NCBI GenBank assembly: GCA_947259585.1
Contig: CAMYMV010000004.1
Location: 21,088 to 85,087, forward strand
From: an uncultured Gemmatimonadales bacterium
GTDB taxonomy: Bacteria > Gemmatimonadota > Gemmatimonadetes > Palauibacterales > Palauibacteraceae
Direction: 5' to 3'
Length of the DNA: 64,000 bases
The notes under the pieces are model-generated. The model made no database searches. It saw only the letters and a program-made list of their open reading frames with translations, and was not told the DNA's origin. The translations under genes were made by a program, and so were the position numbers. Below are positions 43,899 through 51,266 of this stretch, one piece after another; position 1 is the stretch's first letter, and the number at the start of each line of letters is the position of its first letter.

Positions 43899-45335
43899 CT
43901 AGCGGATCCCCGGTTCGGTCATCGCCCGAAAATCGAGAAGACGATCGAGCTCCTCCTCGGAAAGCAGTCCCTCCTCCAGCACCACCTCGCGCAACGTCTT
44001 GTCCTCTTTCAGGGACTTCTTGGCCACCTCTGCCGCCTTGTCATAGCCGATCGACGGAGCCAGTGCCGTGGCAAGGGCGGCGGTCGACTCGGCGAAGCGT
44101 TGACAACGCTCGCGGTTTACGGTGATCCCCGCCACGCAACGGTCGGCGAACTCCCGGCTCACCGACCCGAGTATGTGGATCGACTCGAGGAGGTTGTGTG
44201 TCATGAGCGGCTGCATGACGTTCAGCTCCAAGTGACCGTGCTGGCCTCCGAGCGTGATCGCCGCGTCGTTTCCCGTCACCTGTGCGGCGACCTGGCACAC
44301 AGACTCGACCATGACCGGGTTCACCTTGCCGGGCATGATCGAGGATCCCGGTTGCACGGCGGGGAGATTGATCTCGCCGAAGCCGGTGCGCGGGCCGGTG
44401 GCCAATAGGCGAAGGTCGCCGGCGATCTTGGTCAGGCTCGAGGCTATGGTCTTCAGCATCCCGCTGGCCTCCACGACCGCGTCGCGCGAGCCCTGTGCCT
44501 CGAAGTGGTTCTCGGCTTCCGAGAACTCCGCGCCGAACTCCCGGGACAGGCTCTCGACGATGCGCGGAGCGAACTCCGCGTGCGTGTTGATGCCGGTCCC
44601 CACGGCGGTGCCCCCGATGGCCAGCTCCCTCAGAGACCGGGACGCGGCTTCTGCCCGCCGGATGCCGTGCTCCAGCTGGCTGGCGTATCCCGCGAACTCC
44701 TGCCCCAGACGCACGGGCGTGGCGTCCTGAAGATGTGTCCGCCCGGCCTTTGCCACCTCGTCGAACTCCTCCGCCTTCTCCCTCAGCGCCTCGGCTAGGC
44801 GCCGTAGGCCCGGCAGCAGCTCCTCTCCGATCGCCACGACGGCCGCCACGTGGGTGGCGGTAGGAATCACGTCGTTGGACGACTGCCCGAGGTTGACGTG
44901 GTCGTTCGGGTGGACGGGCTCCTTGGAGCCGACCTCGCCTCCCAGGAGCTGGATCGCGCGATTCGCTATGACCTCGTTGGCGTTCATGTTGGTGGAGGTG
45001 CCCGAGCCCGTCTGGAAGATGTCCAGCACGAAGTGCTCGTCGAGCGCGCCGTCCATCACCTGGGTGGCCGCACTCCGGATCGCTTCCGATCGCTCTTCAT
45101 CCAGAAGGCCGAGCTCCGAGTTCACCTCGGCGGCCGCCTTCTTGATCGCACCGAGCGCCTGAATGAACCGACGCCCGAACCGAACGCCGCTTATGGGGAA
45201 GTTCCGTCGAGCCCTCTCGGTCTGAGCACCGTACAGCATCCCAGCCGGTATGCGCACCTCACCCATCGAATCCTTCTCGACCCGCTCGACGGCCGCGGTC
45301 TGCACCGAAGGCGAGTCCTTCATCTTCGTAGTCAT
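43899..45335 (-). CDS. fumC: fumarate hydratase, class II
   Basis: Homotetrameric iron-free fumarase of 478 residues in the TCA cycle. The family stretches are TGSGTSTNMNANEVIANRA, VHPNDHVNLGQSSNDVIPTA, KAGRTHLQDATPVRLGQEF and the signature GSSIMPGKVNP with its catalytic serine loop. GNDAAITLGGQHGHLELNV is also diagnostic. An aspartase is excluded by GSSIMPGKVNPV combined with the TGxNxH-like GTGINTHAEF typical of FumC. The ATG at 45335 lies 4 nt after the DUF192 stop; the next ATG four codons on is an alternative. Confidence 0.96.
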   Translation of the reverse strand: MTTKMKDSPSVQTAAVERVEKDSMGEVRIPAGMLYGAQTERARRNFPISGVRFGRRFIQALGAIKKAAAEVNSELGLLDEERSEAIRSAATQVMDGALDEHFVLDIFQTGSGTSTNMNANEVIANRAIQLLGGEVGSKEPVHPNDHVNLGQSSNDVIPTATHVAAVVAIGEELLPGLRRLAEALREKAEEFDEVAKAGRTHLQDATPVRLGQEFAGYASQLEHGIRRAEAASRSLRELAIGGTAVGTGINTHAEFAPRIVESLSREFGAEFSEAENHFEAQGSRDAVVEASGMLKTIASSLTKIAGDLRLLATGPRTGFGEINLPAVQPGSSIMPGKVNPVMVESVCQVAAQVTGNDAAITLGGQHGHLELNVMQPLMTHNLLESIHILGSVSREFADRCVAGITVNRERCQRFAESTAALATALAPSIGYDKAAEVAKKSLKEDKTLREVVLEEGLLSEEELDRLLDFRAMTEPGIR

Positions 45336-45339
45336 CGGT

Positions 45340-45897
45340 CTAGAACTCCACTCGCTCGCCAACCTCCACGCCGTGATCCTCGAACCAGCCCTTTCTCAGC
45401 TCCAGGGCGTACATGGCTGGCTGCTTGGAGGCGTGCGATGCGTCGTCGTGAGGCTCCATCTGCTGGATCTCCAGGATGAAGCCGCTGCGGTCGATGAACG
45501 CTATGTCCAGCGGGATACGCGTGTTCCGCATCCAGAAGGAGAGGATCTGCTCCTCCGGATACACGAAGAGCATGCCGTGGTCCTCGGGAAGGGAGTCCCG
45601 GCCCATCAGACCACGGCTGCGGACATCCGGATCGTCCGCGATCTCGACGGTTACGACGCTACTCCCCACCCGGATCTCGGCCTCCCGGGTTACGGTTCCC
45701 TCCTGCGCGTCGACCCTCAGCCCGCTCTCCTGGTCGCCGGCCCCCCCTTCACCGGCGGTCACCGAAGGCCGCGAGTCGGCGCCCCGTGCCGGCTCCGCAT
45801 CTCCGGTCTCGCCGCACGCCGGTCCGCTTCCGGCAATGACCGTCAGAAGTAGCCCGGCGGGCACCCATCGCCATCGTATGTTGTCGATCCTGCTCAC
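45340..45897 (-). CDS. DUF192 family exported protein
   Basis: A 185-residue protein. The DUF192 core is RSRGLMGRDSLPEDHGMLFV followed by FWMRNTRIPLDIAFID and GFILEIQQMEPHD. An N-terminal hydrophobic stretch ends AGSGPACGETG, a probable lipoprotein or secretory signal, followed by an acidic linker. The family's biochemical role is unknown. GTG at 45897 fits the signal; the frame extends upstream without support. It leads the DUF192-fumC-BNR-DPP IV-queE-pafA group. Confidence 0.85.
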   Translation of the reverse strand: MSRIDNIRWRWVPAGLLLTVIAGSGPACGETGDAEPARGADSRPSVTAGEGGAGDQESGLRVDAQEGTVTREAEIRVGSSVVTVEIADDPDVRSRGLMGRDSLPEDHGMLFVYPEEQILSFWMRNTRIPLDIAFIDRSGFILEIQQMEPHDDASHASKQPAMYALELRKGWFEDHGVEVGERVEF

Positions 45898-46048
45898 GCG
45901 TCCTCCGACGAGGGGTTGTGGTGCTGTAGGACATCCAGCGGGACTCCGCATGGCCGTTTCATGCGGACCCCGGGGGCTCTTCCGTCTGATTACCCCGGCC
46001 GGTCTCGGTCTTTCCTATCAGTCTCTTTAGCGAGCGGGCTTGAAGGGG

Positions 46049-46960
46049 TCAACGCCCCAGCACGGCGCGCATGCCGAAGAGCAGGTTCTGCGGGCGCTCC
46101 GCCATCCGGCGCATCAGGTAGGAATACCACTGCGAGCCGTAGGGAACGTAGACCCGCATCCCGTAGCCATTCTCCACGAGCTGGCGCTGGTAGTCGCGGC
46201 GAACCCCGTACAGCATCTGGAACTCGAAGACGTCCGAGCCGAGCCCCGCTTTCGAGAGGTGCTCGATGGTGGCCTGGATCATCCGGTCATCGTGCGTGGC
46301 GATCGCCACGGGGACGCCGCCATCCAGCAGCAGTCGCATCAGCGACACGAAGCTGCCGTCGACCTCCTCGCGACCCTGGAACGCCACAGATGGCGGCTCC
46401 TGGTAGGCGCCCTTGCACAGCCTGACCGGAGCTCCCAGCGCCACCAGCTCTCGAACGTCCTGCTCGCTACGTCTCAGGTACGACTGGATGACGATACCCA
46501 CGTTCCGGTGATCGGCGAAGACCCTCCGGAATACCCGCAGCGTGCGTTCGGTGTGGGCCGAGCTCTCCATGTCGATTCGCACGAAGTTGCCCAGGCGCTC
46601 CGCCCGTTCGACGATCGAGCGCAGGTTGCTCTCGCAGAACGCCTCATCGATATCCAGGCCCAGCTGGGTGAGCTTGAGCGATATCGTGGACTCGGCCACG
46701 CTGTCCTCGATCGCTTCCAGGCTCGCTCCGTAGGCCCCGGCGGCGATCCGCGCTTCATCGTGATCCGAGACGCTTTCGCCCAGGAAGTCGAGGGTGACGC
46801 GCATGCCCGCCTCGTTGAGCTTCGCCGCCGAGCGTATGGCGTCCTGGAGCGTGTCGCCGGCCACGAATCGACGCGAGACACCCCGCGAGCCGGGGAGTCG
46901 GAAGATGATGTGCTTGAGCCGATCCTGCCCGCTGAGGAAGAGGAGCGTCCTGCGGATCAC
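46049..46960 (-). CDS. putA: proline dehydrogenase, monofunctional
   Basis: Flavoenzyme of 303 residues oxidising proline to pyrroline-5-carboxylate and passing electrons to quinone. The TIM-barrel strands include VTLDFLGESV, IVIQSYLRRSEQDV, VRLCKGAYQEP and VAIATHDD. The proline-carboxylate arginines sit in WYSYLMRRMAERPQ. The P5C dehydrogenase half found in long PutA is absent, so a separate gene must supply it. The start is GTG, overlapping the pyrE stop (GTGA), an unusual partner. It is the last gene of the fur-pyrE operon. Confidence 0.92.
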   Translation of the reverse strand: MIRRTLLFLSGQDRLKHIIFRLPGSRGVSRRFVAGDTLQDAIRSAAKLNEAGMRVTLDFLGESVSDHDEARIAAGAYGASLEAIEDSVAESTISLKLTQLGLDIDEAFCESNLRSIVERAERLGNFVRIDMESSAHTERTLRVFRRVFADHRNVGIVIQSYLRRSEQDVRELVALGAPVRLCKGAYQEPPSVAFQGREEVDGSFVSLMRLLLDGGVPVAIATHDDRMIQATIEHLSKAGLGSDVFEFQMLYGVRRDYQRQLVENGYGMRVYVPYGSQWYSYLMRRMAERPQNLLFGMRAVLGR

Positions 46961-47514
46961 GAGGACGAAGCTGCGCGGAGGTCGCCGGGCGTGTACAGGG
47001 CCTTCACGTCGAAGCCCGCGTCCTCGATCGCTCGGAAGCCTCCTTCACACCTATCCACCAGGGCCAGTACGCCCACGATCCCGCCCCCGGCCTGCGTCAC
47101 GACCTCACAGACCTGCAAGGCGGACCCCCCGCTGGTGATCACATCCTCCACCACGACGACCCGCGCTCCGGGCTCGAAGCAACCCTCGATCCGCTGCCCG
47201 GTGCCGTGCCGCTTCGGCCGCTTCCGAACCGAGAAGGCATGTATCGGCTTTCCACGCCGCCAGCTCTCAGCGGCCATCGAGTAGGCGATCGGGTCCGCAC
47301 CCATCGTGAGTCCGCCTACCAGATCCGGCGCCCAGCCCAACTCCGTCAGAGCTTCGAGGCCAGCCTCACCGACGAGGGCGAGCCCCTCCGCGTGCATGGT
47401 CGTGGCCCTGCAGTCGATGTAGTAGTCGCTGGTCGCTCCCGAAGCGAGCGTGAACGAGCCGGTGCGGAAGGATCGCTCGGCCAGAAGGTCGCGGAGCCGC
47501 TCGCGGGCGTTCAA
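46957..47514 (-). CDS. pyrE: orotate phosphoribosyltransferase
   Basis: Pyrimidine synthesis enzyme of 185 residues joining orotate and PRPP to give OMP. It has FTLASGATSDYYIDCR, VGGLTMGADPIAY, the flexible-loop KRPKRHGTGQRIEG and the PRPP motif VVVVEDVITSGGSAL. The length is slightly under the usual 200-215 residues. The start is TTG at 47514 with GGGAG 7 nt upstream, 15 bp after the fur stop. The neighbours are a Fur-type regulator and proline dehydrogenase. Confidence 0.94.
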   Translation of the reverse strand: MNARERLRDLLAERSFRTGSFTLASGATSDYYIDCRATTMHAEGLALVGEAGLEALTELGWAPDLVGGLTMGADPIAYSMAAESWRRGKPIHAFSVRKRPKRHGTGQRIEGCFEPGARVVVVEDVITSGGSALQVCEVVTQAGGGIVGVLALVDRCEGGFRAIEDAGFDVKALYTPGDLRAASSS

Positions 47515-47529
47515 TCGATGGCTCCCGCC

Positions 47530-48024
47530 TCAGCCGACTCTGAGAAGCTCTGCATCTGCCGACTCCTCGCAGGCCGGGCAGAGACCGTAGAGCTTCACCT
47601 GCCGAGTCAGGATGTGGAAACCGTGAGAGCCCGCCACCTCGGCCTGGAGCTCATCGAGGTCGGAGCTCTGGAACTCGACCACCGTGCCGCACGACGTGCA
47701 GATGAGATGATCGTGACGTGACGGGCCGGCGCTCATCTCGTACCGCCTGAAGCCTTCGTCGAAGTCGTGCTCGACCGCGAGCCCGACCTTGACGAGCAGA
47801 TTCAGGGTTCGATAGACCGTCGCCTTGCCGACGCGCTCGCCATCTTCGCGCAGCTTCTCGACGATGTCCTCGGCCGACAGGTGCCGGCCCGACTCGAAGA
47901 GCACCTGGGCGATCGCCTCGCGCTGCTGCGTCACCGGAAGATGGTCCGCCTGCAGGGCGGCGCGGAACACTCCCATCATCACGGCGGCACAACCCAGGGG
48001 CGGCCTGGTCTCGACGGCTCTCAT
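47530..48024 (-). CDS. fur: Fur-family metal- or peroxide-sensing repressor
   Basis: A 164-residue regulator. The winged-helix part carries QADHLPVTQQREAIAQVLF, HLSAEDIVEKL and KATVYRTLNLLVKVGL. The metal domain has SRHDHLICTSCGTVVEF and the second zinc pair CPACEES. The HDH and two CxxC motifs are intact. Fur versus PerR or Zur cannot be settled from sequence alone. The ATG at 48024 is used here; an ATG pair at 47979/47976 would give a more standard length. A promoter and 18-bp perfect palindrome just upstream suggest autoregulation of the fur-pyrE-PRODH operon. Confidence 0.92.
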   Translation of the reverse strand: MRAVETRPPLGCAAVMMGVFRAALQADHLPVTQQREAIAQVLFESGRHLSAEDIVEKLREDGERVGKATVYRTLNLLVKVGLAVEHDFDEGFRRYEMSAGPSRHDHLICTSCGTVVEFQSSDLDELQAEVAGSHGFHILTRQVKLYGLCPACEESADAELLRVG

Positions 48025-48040
48025 CCGATCGTGGGTCTCA

Positions 48041-48088
48041 TTCTCACCATGGTGAGAACAAGATAGACCGGACCGAGCGACGCTTCAA
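48041..48088 (-). promoter_or_regulatory. promoter and palindromic operator of the fur-pyrE-PRODH operon
   Basis: On the minus strand TTGAAG (48083-48088), a 17-nt spacer and TATCTT (48060-48065) form a sigma-70 type promoter. One base after the -10, the 18-bp perfect palindrome TTCTCACCATGGTGAGAA (48041-48058) covers the expected start site and ends 17 bp before the ATG. Its sequence does not look like the E. coli Fur box. Confidence 0.75.
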
Positions 48089-48098
48089 TCGTGTCGGC

Positions 48099-48833
48099 TC
48101 ATTCCAGGTGCACGCGATCGAAGCCGTCGGCCGTCTGCCGCAGGAAGCGGTCGACCGGGGAGATCGGAATCGGAAACAGGTTCTGGTCGGAGAACAGGTT
48201 GAGGGCTCGCCGGACCGTTGGAAACGCCTCGGCGGCGTTCTCGTACAGCTCGCCTAGCGAGCGATGATCGGCGTGCGGATCGCCGGCTGCGAGGCGGAAG
48301 CCGGTTTGGCCCATCTCCTCGTAATAGTCGAGACCGGGACCGCCCATGCGGTGGACTCTGGCAACGATGTGGTCGGGAAAGAGGCCCGACAGCCAAAGGG
48401 CGAAGTTGCCGAGGTGGGCACGGAGGAGGAACGCCCGGCGTCCGTTGGCGTCGGCCAGGTCGGCGAGCACGTCGACCAGGTAGCGGTATTCCTTCTCGTC
48501 ATGATCGGCGATCCGGTAGGAGCGATCCTGCCGGCCGAACTCGAAGACGAGAGCCGTCGTGTAGTCCGCGAGCATGCGGCTCTCGAGACCGCGCTCCAGG
48601 AAGGCTCGTCGGATCAGGACATACAGCACCAGTCGCGGTGGCGCGAGAAGCAGTCCTCGGTGCCGGAGCACGGCATCCGCCGCACGAGGATCATCGAGCA
48701 GCGCATCGATTCCCTCGTCGGCCAGGACCTCTTCCCAGTGCCGCGCCCCACGCGCGTCCCCGTCTCCCAGCAGAAGTACGAGCCAGCGGGCTTCGTTCCG
48801 TCCAAAGGACATCCGCACGTTCGGCAGAATCAC
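48099..48833 (-). CDS. hypothetical protein, 244 residues
   Basis: Not recognised. A 244-residue soluble protein with helices and a conserved-looking centre (YRIADHDEKEYRYLVDVLADL, FLLRAHLGNFALWLSGLFPDH). It ends NLFPIPISPVDRFLRQ. No signal peptide, metal motif or nucleotide loop is evident. The GTG at 48833 has AAGGAGG 6 nt upstream, so expression is probably efficient; an ATG seven codons in is the alternative. It lies upstream of fur, which has its own promoter. Confidence 0.75.
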   Translation of the reverse strand: MILPNVRMSFGRNEARWLVLLLGDGDARGARHWEEVLADEGIDALLDDPRAADAVLRHRGLLLAPPRLVLYVLIRRAFLERGLESRMLADYTTALVFEFGRQDRSYRIADHDEKEYRYLVDVLADLADANGRRAFLLRAHLGNFALWLSGLFPDHIVARVHRMGGPGLDYYEEMGQTGFRLAAGDPHADHRSLGELYENAAEAFPTVRRALNLFSDQNLFPIPISPVDRFLRQTADGFDRVHLE

Positions 48834-48996
48834 GCGAACCCTCCTTCCGGATCACATCCCGCTCTCAACCCTCGTTCCGCCAGTCCTCTTGCTCCTAAGT
48901 ACCCTGTTCAGTTGAGGATGGACGGGCCTCCACGCATCCTCGTCGGATCGGGTGCCGGGCGAAACGCCTTCTCCGGCGGCGTATTGCTGCGACCGG

Positions 48997-50142
48997 TCAC
49001 CTGAGGACGGCGGCGAGGCCCGTGTCCGTCGGCATCCACTCGGCCGAGAGCAGCAGCGCGTTTCCTCCTCTCAAGATCACCACTTCCGCCAGTTCGTCGA
49101 GCAGCTCGACGGCGTTATCGCCCGGATCGTTGCCGGCCTCCTGAACGAGCTCGATGACTCCCGTCTCACGATCCAGCCGGCCCCATAACCGCCGCCCCCG
49201 CTCGGCCATGAGAAGACGGATCCTTCCCCCGACGGCGAGCCGCCCCGCGGCCGACAGGTCGGCCTCGGTCTTGTCCTGCTTGAAGGCCGCCTCCCAGAGC
49301 TCGCCGGCGAGCCGCACCTTCCGCATCGCGTCGCTCTCGACGATGGGCCAGGCAGCGTCGTGCAACCGTTCATCGCTCCAGGCGACGACGTTCCCCTGGA
49401 TGCCGTCCTCCGTCAGGTTGTCCAGCCGGCTGATCGAACGGTAGATCGGGTGATAGTAGTCCACCGCAGCCAGGATCAGCGGAGCCAGATCATCTCCAAG
49501 GAGGTCGCGGAGCCCCGCGTCGATCTTGCGGAAGAACCTCTCCAGCTCCGTCTTCGAGTCGTCCTTGCCCACGCCGTATCCGTGGAAGATCGGCCCGGAG
49601 CGGGCACTCGTGCCGTGGTGGCTCAGCGTGTCACGCTCGACCTGGCCGCCGAGCGCATCCCGCAGGCTCTGCGGGACTCCCGAGAGGTCGACGGGCGTCA
49701 AGCCCCGTGCCGTCCCCTGCTTGAGGCCGACCTCCTTCTGACTGACGGAGAGTACCCAGTAGTGCTCGGGCACCTGAAGGAGCTCGAGGAGCGGGCTGGT
49801 GTGGAAAGAAGGTCCGACCACGACAATCTCCTCGAACGGCACCGGTAGACGGTACCGACGGTCGAGGCTGGGCGAGGCGAAGAGCGCCAGTCCATCGGAC
49901 TGGTAGAGCCAGAAGTCCTGGTCATCCAGTAACGGTGTGAGGGACTCGATCAGCGGTCCGCACACCTCCGGCGGATAGTCGGCCTCAAGGAGCTTCCGGG
50001 CCTGACCGAGCGCCGCGCGGAAACGGAGACGGTTGGCATCCCTCCCGCTGCTCGCGCGTTCCATGGGGAGGTAGATCGATACGGCCGGGACTCCATCGCT
50101 CCTCAGCAGCTCGCGGAAGTTCTCTTTTACGAAGTAATCCAA
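48997..50142 (-). CDS. baeRF3-type release-factor-fold protein
   Basis: A 381-residue protein of the bacterial archaeo-eukaryotic release factor family, subgroup 3. Family landmarks are VSIYLPMERA, VPFEEIVVVGPSFHTSPLLELL and the late AEVVILRGGNALLL. It belongs to a superfamily that includes eRF1/Pelota and is proposed to act on stalled ribosomes or stress-modified translation. The start is TTG at 50142, two bases after the holin-like stop (TGAgTTG), with GAGAGG 6 nt upstream. Translational coupling to the membrane protein is likely. A GGQ-like tip is not evident. Confidence 0.75.
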   Translation of the reverse strand: MDYFVKENFRELLRSDGVPAVSIYLPMERASSGRDANRLRFRAALGQARKLLEADYPPEVCGPLIESLTPLLDDQDFWLYQSDGLALFASPSLDRRYRLPVPFEEIVVVGPSFHTSPLLELLQVPEHYWVLSVSQKEVGLKQGTARGLTPVDLSGVPQSLRDALGGQVERDTLSHHGTSARSGPIFHGYGVGKDDSKTELERFFRKIDAGLRDLLGDDLAPLILAAVDYYHPIYRSISRLDNLTEDGIQGNVVAWSDERLHDAAWPIVESDAMRKVRLAGELWEAAFKQDKTEADLSAAGRLAVGGRIRLLMAERGRRLWGRLDRETGVIELVQEAGNDPGDNAVELLDELAEVVILRGGNALLLSAEWMPTDTGLAAVLR

Positions 50143-50143
50143 C

Positions 50144-50500
50144 TCAGACCTCTCTAGTTCGCCGGCGACCGGAAACCGCGAGGACCGCAACGGTTGCGAT
50201 CGCCGTCAGCAGGGCGGCGACGGCGATACCTCCCCATCCCGTGAACCCGAAACCCGCTACGAGGGTCGCGGCCAGCTTGAGGAGCAGCACGTCGACAAGG
50301 AAGTACAGGACGGAGAGCGCGATCATCGGCACGGGAAACGGTAGCGAAGCGACAATCGGTTGAACGCTCACGTTGACGACGGCGATTCCGAGCGCGGTGA
50401 GACCGAGCGTGGTCACCTCGCCTCGCTCGAATCCCGGCGCGATCCAGGCGGCGATGGCCACGATTCCGGCCATCACGAACCACCGTCCGAGGAGCGTCAC
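50144..50500 (-). CDS. holin-like family IV (PF04020) membrane protein
   Basis: A 118-residue protein with four hydrophobic helices: FVMAGIVAIAAWIAPGF, LGLTALGIAVVNVSVQPIV, MIALSVLYFLVDVLLLKLAA and GIAVAALLTAIATVAVLAV. The SVQPIV and LPFPVPMI loop motifs fit the mycobacterial phage-holin superfamily IV and YvlD-type proteins. GTG at 50500 has GGAGG 8 nt upstream; the frame extends to 50542 without support. Such proteins are widespread in stress-response operons, and holin activity is not established. Confidence 0.8.
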   Translation of the reverse strand: MTLLGRWFVMAGIVAIAAWIAPGFERGEVTTLGLTALGIAVVNVSVQPIVASLPFPVPMIALSVLYFLVDVLLLKLAATLVAGFGFTGWGGIAVAALLTAIATVAVLAVSGRRRTREV

Positions 50501-50613
50501 AATCGTCACCTCCAGAAGGTGCGCACGACGCTGTTCCCTCACAAGTTGTTCCGGCCCACATCGCCGGCCAGGCAGCGAACAGGCAATTGAACGGGCGACG
50601 TACGAGGGGTCGC

Positions 50614-51174
50614 ATGAAACGAAGGATCGAAGCCGTAGTCGTCGACTGTGTTCGCGGCGACATCACCCGACAGCCGGGATTCGACGCGATCGTCAACGCC
50701 GCCAATGCGCGGCTCCTTCCCGGCGGCGGCGTGGCCGGAGCCATCCACCGGGCGGCCGGTCCTGGCCTCGCCGGCGAGGCCGCTCCCCTAGGACCCATCT
50801 CTCCCGGAGAGGCCGTGCTCACGGGCGCGCACGACCTGCCCAACCGCCACATCATCCACTGCCTGGGCCCCGTCTACGGCAGGGACGAGCCCGCCGCCGA
50901 GCTCCTGGCCGCCTGCTATCGGAACGCGCTCGAGCTGGCGGATGAGAACGGAATCGCCTCCCTCGTCTTTCCGGCGATCTCGACGGGCGCCTTCGGCTAT
51001 CCCGTGAGAGAGGCGGCCCGGGTGGCTCTCGAGACGATCGCCGACACGGCCCCTCGTCTCAGGCGTGTTCGCCGTGTGCGGTTCGCCCTCTTCGGAAGAG
51101 ACGCCCTCGAAGCGCACGAACAGGCGCTCGCAGGCCTCTCGGCCGACGAAGGTGAGGGATCAACTGATACATAA
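50614..51174 (+). CDS. macro-domain ADP-ribose-binding protein
   Basis: A 186-residue single macro domain, probably an O-acetyl-ADP-ribose or ADP-ribosyl-glutamate/aspartate deacylase. The ligand loop is IVNAANARLLPGGGVAGAIHRAAG, and the second phosphate loop is VFPAISTGAFGYPV. HDLPNRHIIHCLGPVYG and the REAARVALETI helix complete a MacroD-type domain. The ATG at 50614 follows GAGGGG. No sirtuin or mono-ADP-ribosyltransferase gene is adjacent. A strong hairpin follows the stop. Confidence 0.92.
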   Translation: MKRRIEAVVVDCVRGDITRQPGFDAIVNAANARLLPGGGVAGAIHRAAGPGLAGEAAPLGPISPGEAVLTGAHDLPNRHIIHCLGPVYGRDEPAAELLAACYRNALELADENGIASLVFPAISTGAFGYPVREAARVALETIADTAPRLRRVRRVRFALFGRDALEAHEQALAGLSADEGEGSTDT

Positions 51175-51181
51175 CTGATAC

Positions 51182-51216
51182 ATGAAGGGCCCGGCTGTCT
51201 GCGCCGGGCCCTTCAT
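51182..51216. terminator. bidirectional hairpin between convergent genes
   Basis: A perfect 14-bp stem ATGAAGGGCCCGGC / GCCGGGCCCTTCAT with a 7-nt loop, 8 bp after the macro-domain stop and 51 bp before the convergent barrel-protein stop. The stem is very stable but lacks a clear U-tract. Just before it, AACTGATACAT occurs twice in tandem over the macro stop. Confidence 0.75.
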
Positions 51217-51266
51217 TCCCTCGCCTACCGCACGACGGATCAGGCCGGCACTTGGCTCGTCCGGAC

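Noticed and set aside
48905..48950. GAGGATG ... CATCCTC inverted repeat after the baeRF3 stop
   Set aside because: Seven-bp stem with a 14-nt loop and no U-tract; too weak for a terminator call.
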